Shown: positions 21,941 through 34,000, counted from the stretch's first letter. The stretch is 64,000 bases of DNA from Gossypium raimondii (GCF_025698545.1 NC_068569.1:3100001-3164000); one strand, 5' to 3'. Notes: generated by a model not told the origin, from the letters alone. Numbers and translations are program-made.

Positions 21941-22200
21941 AAATTATTTATTATTGATATTAATAATCTTATTAAAATTTAATAACAATAACAATAATCA
22001 TTTATCAAAACAAATTTATGCTATGGGTATTCTAGTCATTTTAGTTTTTTTCCATTATGCTATTACACCTCTATTCCATTCAACCAAATACAAGATTACT
22101 ATTACGTCTCTATTCCATTACATTCAACCAAACAATTGATTTGCTATTACACCTCTATTTCATTACGCCTCTATTCCAATACAGCGAACCAAACGTGCTG

Positions 22201-22822
22201 TAAATTTAGATTGGGTGATATGGTTTTTTATATATAAATAATTATAAGATATTAATTAATTACTATTATAATTTTAAAAAAAATTATATACGAAAATGAT
22301 TCATTTATTACAATGAAAGTTGATATTGTCTGATCAACCGAGGACATCACCTCTTTTTCCCTTAATCATTACTCAAACCATTAAATTTTTTTAAAAGATA
22401 ATTTTAGCATCTTCACTGTATCAAGCGGCACATGTATGTATTTTTTAGAATATTCGTAAAAAATACGGATATTTACAGTAAAAAAAAAAGAAAAACTATA
22501 TTTCCCTATATTTCCTTAATGGTGCCTCTGTTGACTACACCAGTAAATTTTTAAAAAAAAGTTTCTGTCAATTAAAATAAATTGAAAACAAAAGAAGAAA
22601 AATTAGTAATTCTTGACACCCACTTTCCCAGGCCCATTAACTGTTATAAAAGTCATACCAAAAAGCTCGTTGACAATGATAACGACATCAAAGTCACCTA
22701 CAATTTGTATGAACCATGCCACTTAGGCTGTTAACTTGTTATCCTCATCCAGTTCTAGCAACCGGCCATTAGCTACTGCCAGAAAATCCAAGCATCAATC
22801 TAGCAAAGCAAAGCGTTTGCTA
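22201..22822. other. Upstream region of the methyltransferase gene
   Basis: AT-rich promoter and leader. The open reading frame continues upstream from 22822 to a TTG at 22736 with a Ser-rich stretch, but without an ATG. I see nothing else. Confidence 0.5.
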
Positions 22823-24735
22823 ATGGAGGGTCTAATTCAGGTGCCTTATGATGTTACGGTCAGGTTCATGTTGACTTCCTTGGAGCGCAATTTGTTGCCT
22901 GATGCTATTATAAGGAGGTTGACTCGGCTTCTCCTGGCTAGTCGTCTTCGTTCTGGTTATAAACCCTCCACTGAGCTGCAACTCTCCAATCTCCTTCAGT
23001 TTGCTCATTGTATGTAACATTTCTTAGATTAAACCCTTTTTTTCTTGGATTTGATTTGATTTGATTTGATTTGATTTGACTGTGTCCAAACTGACTTGTT
23101 TGTTTGCTTTGTAGCCCTAAAGGAGATGCCTATAGCTATCAAGACAGACAAGCCTAAAACTCAACATTACGAATTGCCAACCTCTTTCTTCAAGTTGGTT
23201 CTTGGGAAGAACTTCAAATACAGGTTCTTTTCCTTCTTTTTTTCCCTCTCTTTTTGTTTGATCTTGTGTACTGCTTTTTTAGTTGTTGGGTGAATTTTTT
23301 TTTAATGGGATGATGCAGTTGTTGTTACTTTTCTGACGAGTCGAAAACTTTGGAGGATGCTGAGGAAGCAATGTTGGAACTGTACTGTGAGAGATCGCAA
23401 TTAAAAGATGGCCAAACAGTTCTTGATGTGGGGTGTGGATGGGGTTCACTTTCTCTATACATTGCCCGTAAGTACCCCAATTGCAGGGTTACAGGGATTT
23501 GCAATTCCACCACTCAGAAAGCTTTTATAGAGGAGCAATACCGGTAAATGCTCCACTTGCTAAATGAAAAGTATTATTACTCCATGTTAATTTATTACTT
23601 TTTTATTCTTTAAAACAAATTTATGGTTACCCTTCATAGGGATCGGCAATTGCAAAATGTGGAGATCATTGTTGCGGACATAAGCACATTTGAAATGGAG
23701 GCATCATACGACAGGATATATTCGATTGAAATGTTTGAGGTTCATTGTTTTCGACTTTTCGTACAGTCTGTGCTACTACACAGTTTTAATGTTGGTGATT
23801 TGAAATCTTATAATTTCTGCTTTTTAACAGCATATGAAGAACTATCACGATCTTCTCAAGAAGATATCAAAGTGGATGAAAGAGGATAGTCTTCTTTTTG
23901 TTCATTATTTCTGCCATAAAGCATTTGCTTACCACTTTGAGGTGTGCAAAATAATCTGATTGTGCCGAGTAACCCTAATTGTTATTGCTAATATGGGTTT
24001 ATGCAATAGCTAGACGTCATCCGGTTTTCGAGAGTCTATTTTAAATCCAAGGGATTTTACCTGAAATGACAATATCTTGTCAAATTATTTTAATCTAGGA
24101 CATAAATGAAGATGACTGGATAACCAGGTACTTCTTTACAGGAGGTACAATGCCTTCAGCTAATCTGCTTCTATATTTCCAGGTAAAAAGCCTTTTTACA
24201 TCTCATATATGCTATGAATTCTGAAAATTGAAATTCAATAGCCGTAGATTTTGACGTCATATTTATGATCTGCATGACCCAACTGATTTTAATGCCTTGT
24301 TGTCCATCCTTGGTACGCAGGATGATGTTTCTGTTGTCAACCATTGGCTTGTGAATGGGAAACATTATGCAAAAACTAGGTGAGAGCAGTTGTTTTGTAA
24401 TACCAATATAAAAGATCATTACAGTCTTTCAATAGCTATACTAACTTGTTTAACCACCCTGATTCTTCCCTGAGAAATAGCTATAGTATTTGTTTCCCTG
24501 TTAGCAATTTGAAAGTTCAGAGAGTACACTTTTATATTGCAGTGAAGAGTGGCTGAAGAGGATGGACCGAAGCTTGGCTTCCATTAAGCCAATAATGGAG
24601 TCCACCTATGGCAAGGATCAGGCTGTGAAATGGACAGTGTATTGGAGAACATTCTTTATTGCTGTTGCGGAACTCTTTGGATACAATAATGGAGAAGAAT
24701 GGATGGTTGCACTTTTCCTATTCAACAAGAAATAA
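22823..24735 (+). CDS. Coclaurine N-methyltransferase-like SAM methyltransferase
   Basis: Eight exons: 22823-23009, 23115-23223, 23319-23543, 23640-23739, 23831-23941, 24099-24182, 24321-24379, 24543-24735. They total 1068 nt, 355 residues, the family's normal length. The ATG at 22823 ([10 protein letters not shown]) fits homologues; there is no ATG further upstream in frame. Motif I is [16 protein letters not shown] (SAM binding), followed by [18 protein letters not shown], the acidic ADISTFEM and [10 protein letters not shown]. The C-terminus [17 protein letters not shown] is family-typical. It belongs to the cyclopropane-fatty-acid-synthase/coclaurine N-methyltransferase family; Arabidopsis relatives are AT4G33110 and AT4G33120, with unproven substrates. 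In benzylisoquinoline-making plants, relatives N-methylate coclaurine, but that pathway cannot be assumed here. Exon 5 to the 3' flank is duplicated downstream. Confidence 0.95.
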
Positions 24736-25320
24736 AGCCGTCATCAATGCTCATTTCCACCAATAATCAACTTTGGGCATTAGGGGACTAAAATAAGAGC
24801 AACTGTAGAATCGTTGAATATTTTGCAACTCGTACGAGTCACACACGTCTTGCTACTTGTTCCATTGGAAAGACGAATGCATTTTGTACTTTGGACGAAA
24901 CCAAACAACTGCATCAAGAAGCGTCAATGCAGAGAATAAATCATAGCATAAAATTTAAATAATTGATGAAAGTATAACTTCCGTTAGTTACTTCACCTGT
25001 TTAGTTTTACACTATGTAGCAACATTCTCAACTGGGTTTCCACTATTATCTTGAAAATGGAACCAACAAAGTCATCAGCTTCCAAGGAGCCTGGCTATGA
25101 CTGTTCTCCATCATAGACCCAGGGTACTTCATACAGAAGTTGCAAGGAAGGCTATCAGGGATTAACAGGCTCAAGTTCATCAGCAATAACTTGTTTGGTT
25201 CCCTTCTCATATCTCAGCCACTCTAATGTAGCTTGGATGGCCATACTTGATAGGCTTCCTTCTCTAATGACGTCCTTTCTTTTCTACTCTGAAACAAATT
25301 ATTGATGCCTATAACTTCTT
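24736..25320 (+). other. 3' flank of the methyltransferase, part of the duplicated unit
   Basis: This flank is repeated with small indels at about 26865-27510. Shared landmarks include CATTAGGGGACTAAA, AGCCTGGCTATGACTGTTCT and TACTTGATAGGCTTCCT. There is no gene of its own. Confidence 0.7.
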
Positions 25321-25324
25321 CTTT

Positions 25325-25940
25325 TTCCTTTTTGAAAGGAGGTCAGCTTGTTAAGTTTCTCTTTTTCATCAATATTTGCCGATTGACGTGCATAATTTAA
25401 TATGGAGATAAGAGGGAAAACAAGGAACAATTTGGATAGAGCTAAAATCTCTGAGCAGCAGCGAATCCAGAAAATTTTTGTAGGGGTCGAAATGAAATTT
25501 TAATTTTTAATAGTCTAAATCTTTATAAATTTTAAAGAATTAAATCAAAATTTTATAATTTTAGGAGTCAAAATATAATTTTATCTTTATTAAATTAAAA
25601 TTTTAAACATTTCTAAAGGACCTAAATAATAAATTTTTATTTTAGGGTGGTTGGGTCTCTGCCAGCCCCTAGATTCGCTTTTGTTCACCTTGTAATGAAA
25701 TAACAGTAACTACAAAATTCATATGATAATAAATTCTTGAATAGGAAAGTAACTTGGTATTATATTATAAGTAATGCTTAATTATAAGGTGTGTTGTGGT
25801 GGTTGTTTACCTCATGCTTTAATCATGTAATTGGGGTTTTATCATCATTTATGGAAATAAAGCATATTTCATAATCACTAATGTTGGTTAGGCTTTAATT
25901 GAAGGCACAACTGGCTAACAAAAGAGCCATGCAACTAAAA
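25325..25940 (-). pseudogene. Fragment of the NSUN5-like gene, displaced copy
   Basis: About 25325-25790 aligns with 10283-10520 of the NSUN5-like gene (part of coding exon 11 and its upstream intron), apart from a MITE inserted at 25460-25679. A second block at 25892-25940 aligns with 10875-10922 (GGCTAACAAAAGAGCCATGC is identical in both). The region 10536-10870 is not represented; 25800-25890 is unrelated. The exon 11 piece is diverged (for instance GGAGGTCAGCTTGTTAAG against GGCGGCCAGCTTGGTAAG). It lacks almost all of the gene and cannot be functional. It is joined directly to the truncated methyltransferase copy. Confidence 0.85.
25460..25679. mobile_element. Low-GC MITE inserted in the NSUN5 fragment, 220 bp
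   Basis: The ends AGCGAATCCAG and CTAGATTCGCT are inverted repeats. Comparison with the intact NSUN5 intron (AACAGCATAATGTTCAC near 10411-10427) shows this block as an insertion absent from the parent sequence, which confirms its limits independently. A related copy lies at 14655-14915 and a scrap at 17489-17567. A clean target duplication is not visible, so the superfamily is unassigned. Confidence 0.75.
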
Positions 25941-25981
25941 ACTAGGGATAGTTTTGATGCGTTTGACCGTTCAAGTTATCA

Positions 25982-26864
25982 GGATCTTCTCAAGAAGATA
26001 TCAAAGTGGATGAAACAGGATAGTCTTCTTTTTGTTCATCATTTCTGTCAGCATTTGCTTACCACTTTGAGGTATGCGAAATAAACTGATTGTGCTGAGT
26101 AACCCTAATTGTTATTGCTAAAATGGGTTTATGCAATAACTAGACGTCATCCCGTTTTCGAGAATCTATTTTAAATCCAAGGGATATTAGCTGAACTGAC
26201 AATATCTTGTCAAATTATTTTAATCTAGGACATAAATGAAGATGACTGGATAACCAGGTACTTCTTTACAGGAGGTACAATGCCTTCAGCTAATCTGCTT
26301 CTATATTTCCAGGTAAAAGGCCTTTTTACATCTCATATATGCTATGAATTCTGAAAATTGAAATTCAATAGCCGTAGATTTTGATGTCATATTTATGATC
26401 TGCATGACCCAACTGATTTTAATGCCTTGTTGTCCATCCTTTGTACGCAGGATGATGTTTCTGTTGTCAACCATTGGCTTGTGAATGGGAAACATTATGC
26501 AAAAACTAGGTGAGAGCAGTTGTTTTGTAATACCAATATAAAAGATCATTACAGTCTTTCAATAGCTATACTAACTTGTTTAACCACCCTGATTCTTCCC
26601 TGAGAAATAGCTATAGTATTTGTTTCCCTGTTAGCAATTTGAAAGTTCAGAGAGTACACTTTTATATTGCAGTGAAGAGTGGCTGAAGAGGATGGACCGA
26701 AGCTTGGCTTCCATTAAGCCAATAATGGAGTCCACCTATGGCAAGGATCAGGCTGTGAAATGGACAGTGTATTGGAGAACATTCTTTATTGCTGTTGCGG
26801 AACTCTTTGGATACGTTAACGGAGAAGAATGGATGGTTCCAGTTTTCCTATTCAAGAAGAAATA
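25982..26864 (+). pseudogene. 5'-truncated duplicate of the methyltransferase (exons 5-8)
   Basis: Starting inside exon 5, this copy repeats 23848-24735 with only scattered differences, including in introns, so it is a recent duplicate. Exons 1-4 with the SAM-binding motif are missing. Exon 5 has a small deletion (CCATAAAGCATTTGC in the parent against GTCAGCATTTGC here), which shifts the frame so that it ends RYAK-stop. Exons 6-8 (26229-26312, 26451-26509, 26672-26864) keep open frames and splice sites. The last exon has changes giving YVNGEEWMVPVFLFKKK. The duplicated unit runs on to about 27510, with an extra block near 27342-27448. Confidence 0.9.
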
Positions 26865-27510
26865 AAGCCATCATCAGTGCTCATTTCCACCAATAATCAG
26901 CTTGGGGCATTAGGGGACTAAATAAGAGCGACTGTAGAATCGCTGAATATTTTATGCAACTCCTACTCCATTGGAAAGACGAATGCAACTCCTACTCCAT
27001 CAATGTAGAAAATAAATCACGATAGAAATTAAATAACTGATGAAAGTATAATTTCAGTTAGCTACTTTACCTGTTTTTTTTTCACTATTTAGCAACATTC
27101 TTAACTGGGTTTCCACTATTATCTTAAAAATGGAACCGACAGCATCACCAGCTTCCAAGGAGCCTGGCTATGACTGTTCTCCATCATAGACCCAAGGAAC
27201 TCCATACAGAAGTTGCAATGAAGGCAGGCTATCAGGGATTAACAGGCTAAAAATTCAATAGCAAGTACTTGTTTGGTTTTCCTTCTCATATCTCAGGCAC
27301 TCTAGTGTGGCGTGGAGGGTCATACTTGATAGGCTTCCTATTACTGTTAAGTTGCAAAGCTTAGGTATTCTAGTGATTAACAAAAAACTGCTTGTAACGT
27401 TATGATGATATGGAGCCGAGAAATTATACTTGAAAACCAGACTTTTGCTTTCTCTAATGAACTCCTTTTCATTTCTACTCTGAAACAGATTATTGATGTC
27501 TTTATATTTT

Positions 27511-28390
27511 GACAACTATATACTAGTTTTTCTGTAGGTTCCATCTTGTCCTTTCTTAGGTGCGGTTTGCCTTTTTCTTCACTGTTAAAAATTGATGCTG
27601 TGTCATTACTATTATTTTCCATTGCTTTCTTTCCTTCTCCAAGTAAAAGCAGGAGTGAATTTCGAAGCTCACATTACCTTGTCTCCACTAGACTCACATC
27701 AATCAGTAATGGAAGAAATGGAACAAGTAATCAAGTAAAAATGGGATGAAAAACATTCAAACCAGTGTTTATTTGAATTATAATCGAATGAAAGTAAGGC
27801 AACGTAGATAAACATTAACACCAATATTTCTACATGCACCATGCACTATGAGAAAAGAAGCACCTTGCATGGCCAAAAATGATCACTTCCAAAACCATAT
27901 GCATTGGCCGGCTTATTGTGCTACAAAAACTAGAAACATCTCGTCAAAAGCAATCATCAATTCATTCAGACAATGGAAAGATGAAGAAAAACCCTAGTAT
28001 CTTCCAAATTTGACAAACTTTTTATAAGCACCATAGGTTGAAATAATACAAACAAATACCTCTCTGAGTGATTTCTTTTTAACTCGGAGGCTCTCAATGA
28101 ATACAAATTTCCCACAATGTCAGTAGGCATGGAATTGACATAATCTCCTATTTTCCTACGGCACAGCTAAGATTTACAATACAATAGCCAGAACCTCGCA
28201 TGGTTTGCATCAAGACTCTTGAAACAATGGAGAGGTGCTAGAATGGTGCATGTTCTATACTACATAAGAGACTGATACTGTGATACAAAAGCCTCCTCTC
28301 CCTTGAGAAACAAATGGGAAAAACTATATTGAAGCATATAAGAATATGCCATATAACAAGATTGAAGACCAAACGATGGTTGAGAGATCA
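27511..28390. other. Convergent spacer between methyltransferase copy and PP2C
   Basis: Probably includes the 3' UTR of the PP2C gene from about 27760 onwards. No conserved coding segment. Confidence 0.5.
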
Positions 28391-31027
28391 TCAGGTCTTA
28401 CTCTTGAACTTCCTTTGAGCTTTGAGATCCACCACAATTACTGTGATGTTGTCCTTGCTTCCTTTTTGAAGAGCTCGGTTCGAAAGGTATTCTGCTGCAG
28501 ATTGAGAAGCTGGATCGATCGTCTCGCCCCTTTCTGGAGTCAGTGTAGCACCGTTCTTTTTGTGCCATTGAAGTATTCGTCTCCGAGCTAGGTCACATGC
28601 TTCTTCATTTGACATTACATCCCATAGACCATCACTGGCCAAAATGAGGCATTCATCTTCTTTTGCTCTAGGAACAAACACTACTTCTGGATCTGGAATG
28701 ATCCATGGCTTCAAATATCTATCACCTGAAACAACAAGAATCACCATCATCATTTCTTCTTTTTAATTATTCTGTCCAGTCAAATTATTTATAATTAATT
28801 GTGACATGCATCAATCCAGTACACTTAAAAAAAACATATCAACATGGTAACACCTGCAATCAGGTGCGTTATAAGTTTGTCATTTGACAAGAGGAGCTTA
28901 TATTCTATTATCCTGCACGGACTTTATAAAAGAAACACCTAAGAATCTATCCTCAGAAATAGCCAAGTAATGCTTACTTCTTGAGAAAAACAACACACTA
29001 ATAGCAATTTGAAGTTAATTGCAAGTTAAATCATATAAGATTGATGCCAAATTATAATTTAAAAGATATCATACTTCCAAGGTTTAATACTCAAAATGAA
29101 ACTTCTAAATCAGTTAGGACACATTGTTTCATCGTGCAAACTTTAATCAAGAGAAAAACAAATGCATGGATATTTACAATTTATTTGATTATAAAACAAC
29201 CGTACCTTGTACATTTTGAACAGTTTATGCACCAAAAAAGACTTAAGACACGCATATGCCAGAGGAAGCTAGAGTAAAAATTTCAAGAAAAACAGCAATA
29301 TATTTTGATTTACTACTCTGTCACCCGATTAAGGCACTGCAATGATTATTTTACACAAAACTAAGACAAATTCATCAAATTCTGAAGTTCCTCCACCCTT
29401 GTCTCTTATTCTAAATTATGGTTTGAAAAGAAAAAATAAAAGCATATGAAAAACATAAAACGGTAAGCAAAGAGTTCAATTCATCATAACTGAAAGACAT
29501 ACCAATGGACCTTGACATTGCAAGAACACCGAAAACTCTATGACCATTCCATTGGATAACCTTGCCTCCAGCGGCTTCAATCCTTTCATATTCATCTTCT
29601 CGATTTGGCTAAATAAACAGAATAAAAGTTAAATGGGTATAAGTTACTAACAGTAAGAAATACAAGAGGATATAAAGGCAGAATTTGCAGTCTCTTACTT
29701 TATGGTCCACAGACAAAGCCATGGGCTGTTTCCCACGACATAGAACAGCTCTTGAATCTCCACAGTTTGCTACAATAATATGAGAAGAACAAATGAGGGC
29801 AACAACAGCAGTGGAACCAACTGTTTCAGGAGCAACAGGTTCCTGATCAGCTTTTCCCACAATCTCAGCATCAACTTTAACAAAACAATTTGTGAATGCC
29901 TTTTTCCATAGCTCTTGGCAACCATCTGTAATGTTTGCATTACTCTGGCATTCCTTAATGGACTCTATTTCCTCAGCCAAGGCAGAGTGAATACGCCCGC
30001 GACAGTAGTTTGCAACCTGTACAACGGCAAAGACCAGGAAACAAAATTACTTCCAGGACATCTCATGCATGATTTAATGGAAAGATACAAATCAAACAGT
30101 CCAACTAACCTGTGAACCTCCATGACCATCATAGACACCAAAGAAATGAGCGGTCTGATCAACAAAGTCCTTGCTAAGGCCATCAACTACCCGATCACCA
30201 ATTAACAACTGAATTGGAACCTTTAAAAATCGAGGCACAGTAGCAAAGGCATCCTCCATCTCAGGTCTCCTTCCGCATATAGAGGTAGATCCCCAAAGAG
30301 GCACATATTCAACCTCAAACACACTGCGCCCAACCTGAGCTGTTGTACTCGGTTCCTTTTCGAGAGCCAATTGAAGAACCACTGCAGATGGCTTCTGTTC
30401 AGACCCATCTCCAATCTCTTCCTCAAGGTTTACTGCCACAGCAAGGGGATCACTTGCAAACACTGTTTCAACATTTGACTCCACAAACTTGGTGGCTTTT
30501 GCAATAATATCAACACTGCAAATGCTTTTCTCATTGTCCATGGTACTTGGTGTTCCTACCTCAGAAGTAGCATCAAAACCCAAAAAATCCTCCCCGCAAA
30601 GGCTACTAGTTTCACTGGCAACCGATAATGAACAAGAGCTATCAAGATCAAAAACCCGATCACCTTCCAGTGAGAAAGAATCCTCCTCCCCGCTGTCTCG
30701 GTCCATAACATCATTACTAGAAATCCAACCATCTTTACTATCAGAAATCATATCCATGGAGGTAGTAGCTCTTTCTCCCTTGACTTCTCCTGTCAGTGGC
30801 AGCTCTACACTACTTTCTTTAGTCTCCATACCAGCATAGTTACAATCCACATCTTCAGCAGTATCTAAATGGTTAGTAGCCTTGGTTTCAGAATCAGTTA
30901 AAACAGGAGCAGGACTTGCCGTAAGCTTAAGTCTTGTGATGTCCATACAGGTAGCAAAGGTAGAGTTTTCACACACTGAGTTACCTAATCTAAATGGCAC
31001 TGCGACCGTCAAAGACATCTCCTCCAT
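28391..31027 (-). CDS. HAB1: Clade A protein phosphatase 2C, HAB1-like (ABA co-receptor)
   Basis: Four coding exons: 30110-31027, 29699-30016, 29503-29608, 28391-28725. They total 1677 nt, 558 residues. The ATG at 31025-31027 gives [12 protein letters not shown], matching the HAB1/HAB2 N-terminus. The first 220 or so residues are an acidic, Ser-rich, poorly conserved extension. The PP2C catalytic domain follows, with [25 protein letters not shown] and QKGSKDNIT carrying the metal-binding Asp and Gly residues. The segment [23 protein letters not shown] retains the tryptophan lock that contacts PYR/PYL-bound abscisic acid. Such enzymes dephosphorylate SnRK2 kinases without ABA and are inhibited by the hormone-receptor complex, in nucleus and cytosol. 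The upstream region is purine-rich with a (GA)n at 31578-31595. Confidence 0.96.
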
Positions 31028-33560
31028 CAAAATCCCTATATTGGCAGTACAAAAAGTTACCCTCCAACCCTTCAAACATCACACAACCTGTCATTTTTCA
31101 ACGAAACTATGACCTTCTGATGAAATAAAGAATAACAACGGAATGTGAATGGTGGGTTTTAAGAGGCCATTTCCCATGCCTTGATCAACTAAAAGGTGTC
31201 CAAAAAAGAAGGATACGAGTTCAGGTGTCGCAACTTGTTGGTGAGCAGAAACGGTAATGAAAGGGATATGGGTTAGTCAGATCTGGTCAACTGCAAGTGG
31301 ATCCAAACTTCCATTTGTGGAAATTATTACCCAAAAATAGTAACTTTAGACTTTGATTATGCTTTATTTCCAACTTCTTCTCTGGAGCTTTCTTTAATCT
31401 TTATCTCCCTTCATCAACTAAACACAGAAGAACCAGAAAAACAACTTAATATCCAAAGTCCATATAAACCATATATTTATAATAATTTTCAAAAAAAAAA
31501 AAAAACTTTAAGAGAACCACAATTACATCAAAATTAAAACCAAACCCTTATCCTCAAACACAAAAAGAAAGACTAGGAGAGAGAGAGAGAGAGAGGAAAA
31601 AAATAAAAAGGGTCATGAGAAAGAACTCAAAGAAAGGTGATCTCCCCCCGCCCCCCAAGAATCACAGGAAAACTCTACATAGTACTTTTTTCTTTCAAAT
31701 ATCAATTAAAGAGTTCCCTGGATCTGAGGCAACCTTCCCAACCTCATGTAGTTTTGGACCTTTGGTTTCCCCACCAGTTACCGCTCAGTCCCTCCCCCTC
31801 ATCCTTCTCCCTCTCTCTGTCAAATAATTGGGTACAATTATAATAAAAAATGAAAATAAATGTAGAAACTTTAACCAAAAGAGAAAGAATGACTACTACC
31901 TAATTTTGTCAACTGTAGTTAAGTCTTCTATTTCCCTCTCGTTATAGTTGTTCCAAGCAAGGACCATTTAACATCTGGGAGACGAGACATTGAAAAAGAG
32001 AAAAAAAATCAAGTGAGAAAGAAAATCAAAGATATGGATTTTTCAAAAGAAAAAAGATATGGACCTAGCTTACCATTAAAAGAAATAAATGGTGGACAGC
32101 TCAAGTGGTCATTAAGGATTCAAAAAAGACTTAATTTTTTTACTTCACTAAAAGGGCAAAAAAGAAAAGAACTTTTATATTCTTTTATCTTTTATTTATA
32201 CTTGCAATATCAATATTCTGGGGTATTTAGAGAGTTGAAGGAGCCAAAGAAAAGGTGCTGGAGAAGAAAAGGAGAAGTGAAAAAATTAATAGAAGAAACT
32301 GCATTGGTAAAATGAAAAAGACAGAGAGAGGAAGATTAAAATAAAAGAAAAAAGAGATGACAAATGTCAAATCTTGAAAAGCATATTAAAGCATCTCTTT
32401 CTTTTGTCCTTCTTATTTTAATTTTTTTTTTATCCTCCAACCATACAAGTTTCTTTTCTAAATTCTATCTTAATTAATTTTAATAAATACGAAGAAAAAA
32501 AATAGTACTACTGTTAGATTTTTGCTAGGCTTTCTGCTTATCAGCATCTGGCATCTTTTATTCGTTGTTTTTCTTGGCCATCTTTTTTCTTGAGAACTTG
32601 TTTGATTTTATCAACCTCAATTATTGGCATGACAGGTTTCTTTTAATTAAGAATTACTAGGACTTTTACTGGTTTATCTTTGTTTTCTACTTCATTAGTT
32701 TAGTTTATCATCCAAAAGCAGTGGACACCTAGTGAAGAAAATGTTGGTCTTTACACCTATTTTTTTTTATTTTACTTTTATGGATTAATAAATTACTATA
32801 GATGTAGAATTTCTGAAATGAAATTTATTAAAATATAATATCTTAATGCTGATCTTTAAATAAACTTTTTAATGGTATCCGTGGTCTAAAAATTGAAGAT
32901 CAAATTGATATCAACTAAAAAATTGAATACAAATATTTTACTCTACCAATAGTTGAACCGACAGCTTTTTTCCTATAATTAATCTGTTAATTATATTAAA
33001 ATTTAGGTTTGGTGCATGAGTATGACAGTAAGTCAAAATCAACCAAAATTTACCTGCCTCAAGTGAAAAGTATAATCCTTGGCAACCTCTCAAACAATCA
33101 CAACATATCTATCTCACCTAAACAATTGATTTATATGTTAATCATAGTTGATTTATTGGCTCAAACTTGACCTTTTATTTAGCCTATTTGGTTTGGTTGT
33201 ATTTTAGGTAATGGCCAGCTTTGACCTCCTTTTTTTTTTCACCTCTAGTTTCCTTGTTAGGACGACAACTGCTACTACTTTCTAAGTCAATGGCAATGGA
33301 CTTTTTCTTCAAGGCACGAAACCTTTGGTTTTTCCATGGTTTCAGGATTAAGATTTTTTAAGCCAATTTGCTGTTAGTCTTTTGGGTCATCATTTCCTTG
33401 GACCAAACCACAAGATTCAATCCTAAAGGGCCTGATTCAGACCATCCTAGATTCTCAGATTCAGACAGAAGAAAATCCTGTTTTTGATTGAAGGAAAGGT
33501 CGATAATCCCTGTCACCTAACAGAAAAAATATGTTAGAATTCTAACCGGCCACCATGAAT
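31028..33560. other. PP2C upstream region and AT-rich intergenic DNA
   Basis: The first 800 bases are probably leader and promoter, with purine-rich and (GA)n tracts (31578-31595). The remainder is AT-rich; open frames such as 32013-32315 are low-complexity Lys-rich and not convincing. Confidence 0.5.
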
Positions 33561-33992
33561 TAGAGGTGTTCATGGGCCAGGCAGGGATGGGTCCAGAAAA
33601 ATTTTGGCCCGCATCCTAGGCCTGGGTCCGGCCCAAAATATGGGCCTAAAATTTTGTCTAAATCAGGCTCGAGAAAAATTTCTAAGCCCGAGTCTGACCC
33701 GACCCAGCCCATTTTTTAATAAACACCAAAAAATATTTTAAAATTAAAAAATTAAAAAATATTTTAAAATTAAAAAATAAAAATATATATTTATTATATT
33801 CGGACCGGGCCCGGGCCAAAAAAAGTGATACCCGAGGCCCTGTCCATTTTCTAAACGGGCCTCATTTTTTTGTCTAAACTCATATTTCGAGCCTATATTT
33901 CTACCCGAATCCCCTCATATTTCGAGCGGGCCGTCGGCCCGGCCCATAAACACCTCTACCATGACGGTCCGCCTGGCCCATGAACACCTCTA
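33561..33992. mobile_element. hAT-type MITE, 432 bp, with 8-bp target duplication
   Basis: The left end TAGAGGTGTTCATGGGCCAG is matched exactly, in inverted form, by the right end, which finishes GGCCCATGAACACCTCTA. Both are flanked by CCATGAAT (33553-33560 and 33993-34000). An 8-bp duplication and a TAGNG start are hAT hallmarks. A second, internal right end (GGCCCATAAACACCTCTA) lies at about 33942-33959, so the right terminus is duplicated inside the element. The core is AT-rich with GGGCCCGGGCC blocks. Confidence 0.9.
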
Positions 33993-34000
33993 CCATGAAT

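Larger units (their letters stand above)
18265..22200. mobile_element. 3.9 kb TIR element (PIF/Harbinger-like) carrying gene fragments
   Basis: The left end reads CAGTGTGTTTGGTTCAGTGT. The reverse complement of the right end reads CAGCACGTTTGGTTCGCTGT. Both are flanked by TAA (18262-18264 and 22201-22203). Subterminal copies of TTTGGTTNNNTGTAATRG recur inside both ends (for example near 18356 and, inverted, 22080-22190). A TAA target duplication and a GTTTGG core in the terminal repeat point to PIF/Harbinger. There is no transposase; instead the interior holds a UTR-like leader (18480-18596), a PTI1-like start (19836-19877), a GST phi fragment (20150-20446) and a 121-bp tandem array (21461-21940). 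It fits a non-autonomous, gene-capturing (Pack-type) transposon. Confidence 0.7.

Noticed and set aside
22736-22822. N-terminal extension of the methyltransferase (Ser-rich)
   Set aside because: It begins at TTG, not ATG, and homologues start at the MEGLIQ-type methionine, so 22823 was chosen.
24171-24419. Minus-strand 82-codon frame, repeated identically at 26301-26549
   Set aside because: Its conservation in both copies only reflects the duplicated methyltransferase exons and introns on the other strand.
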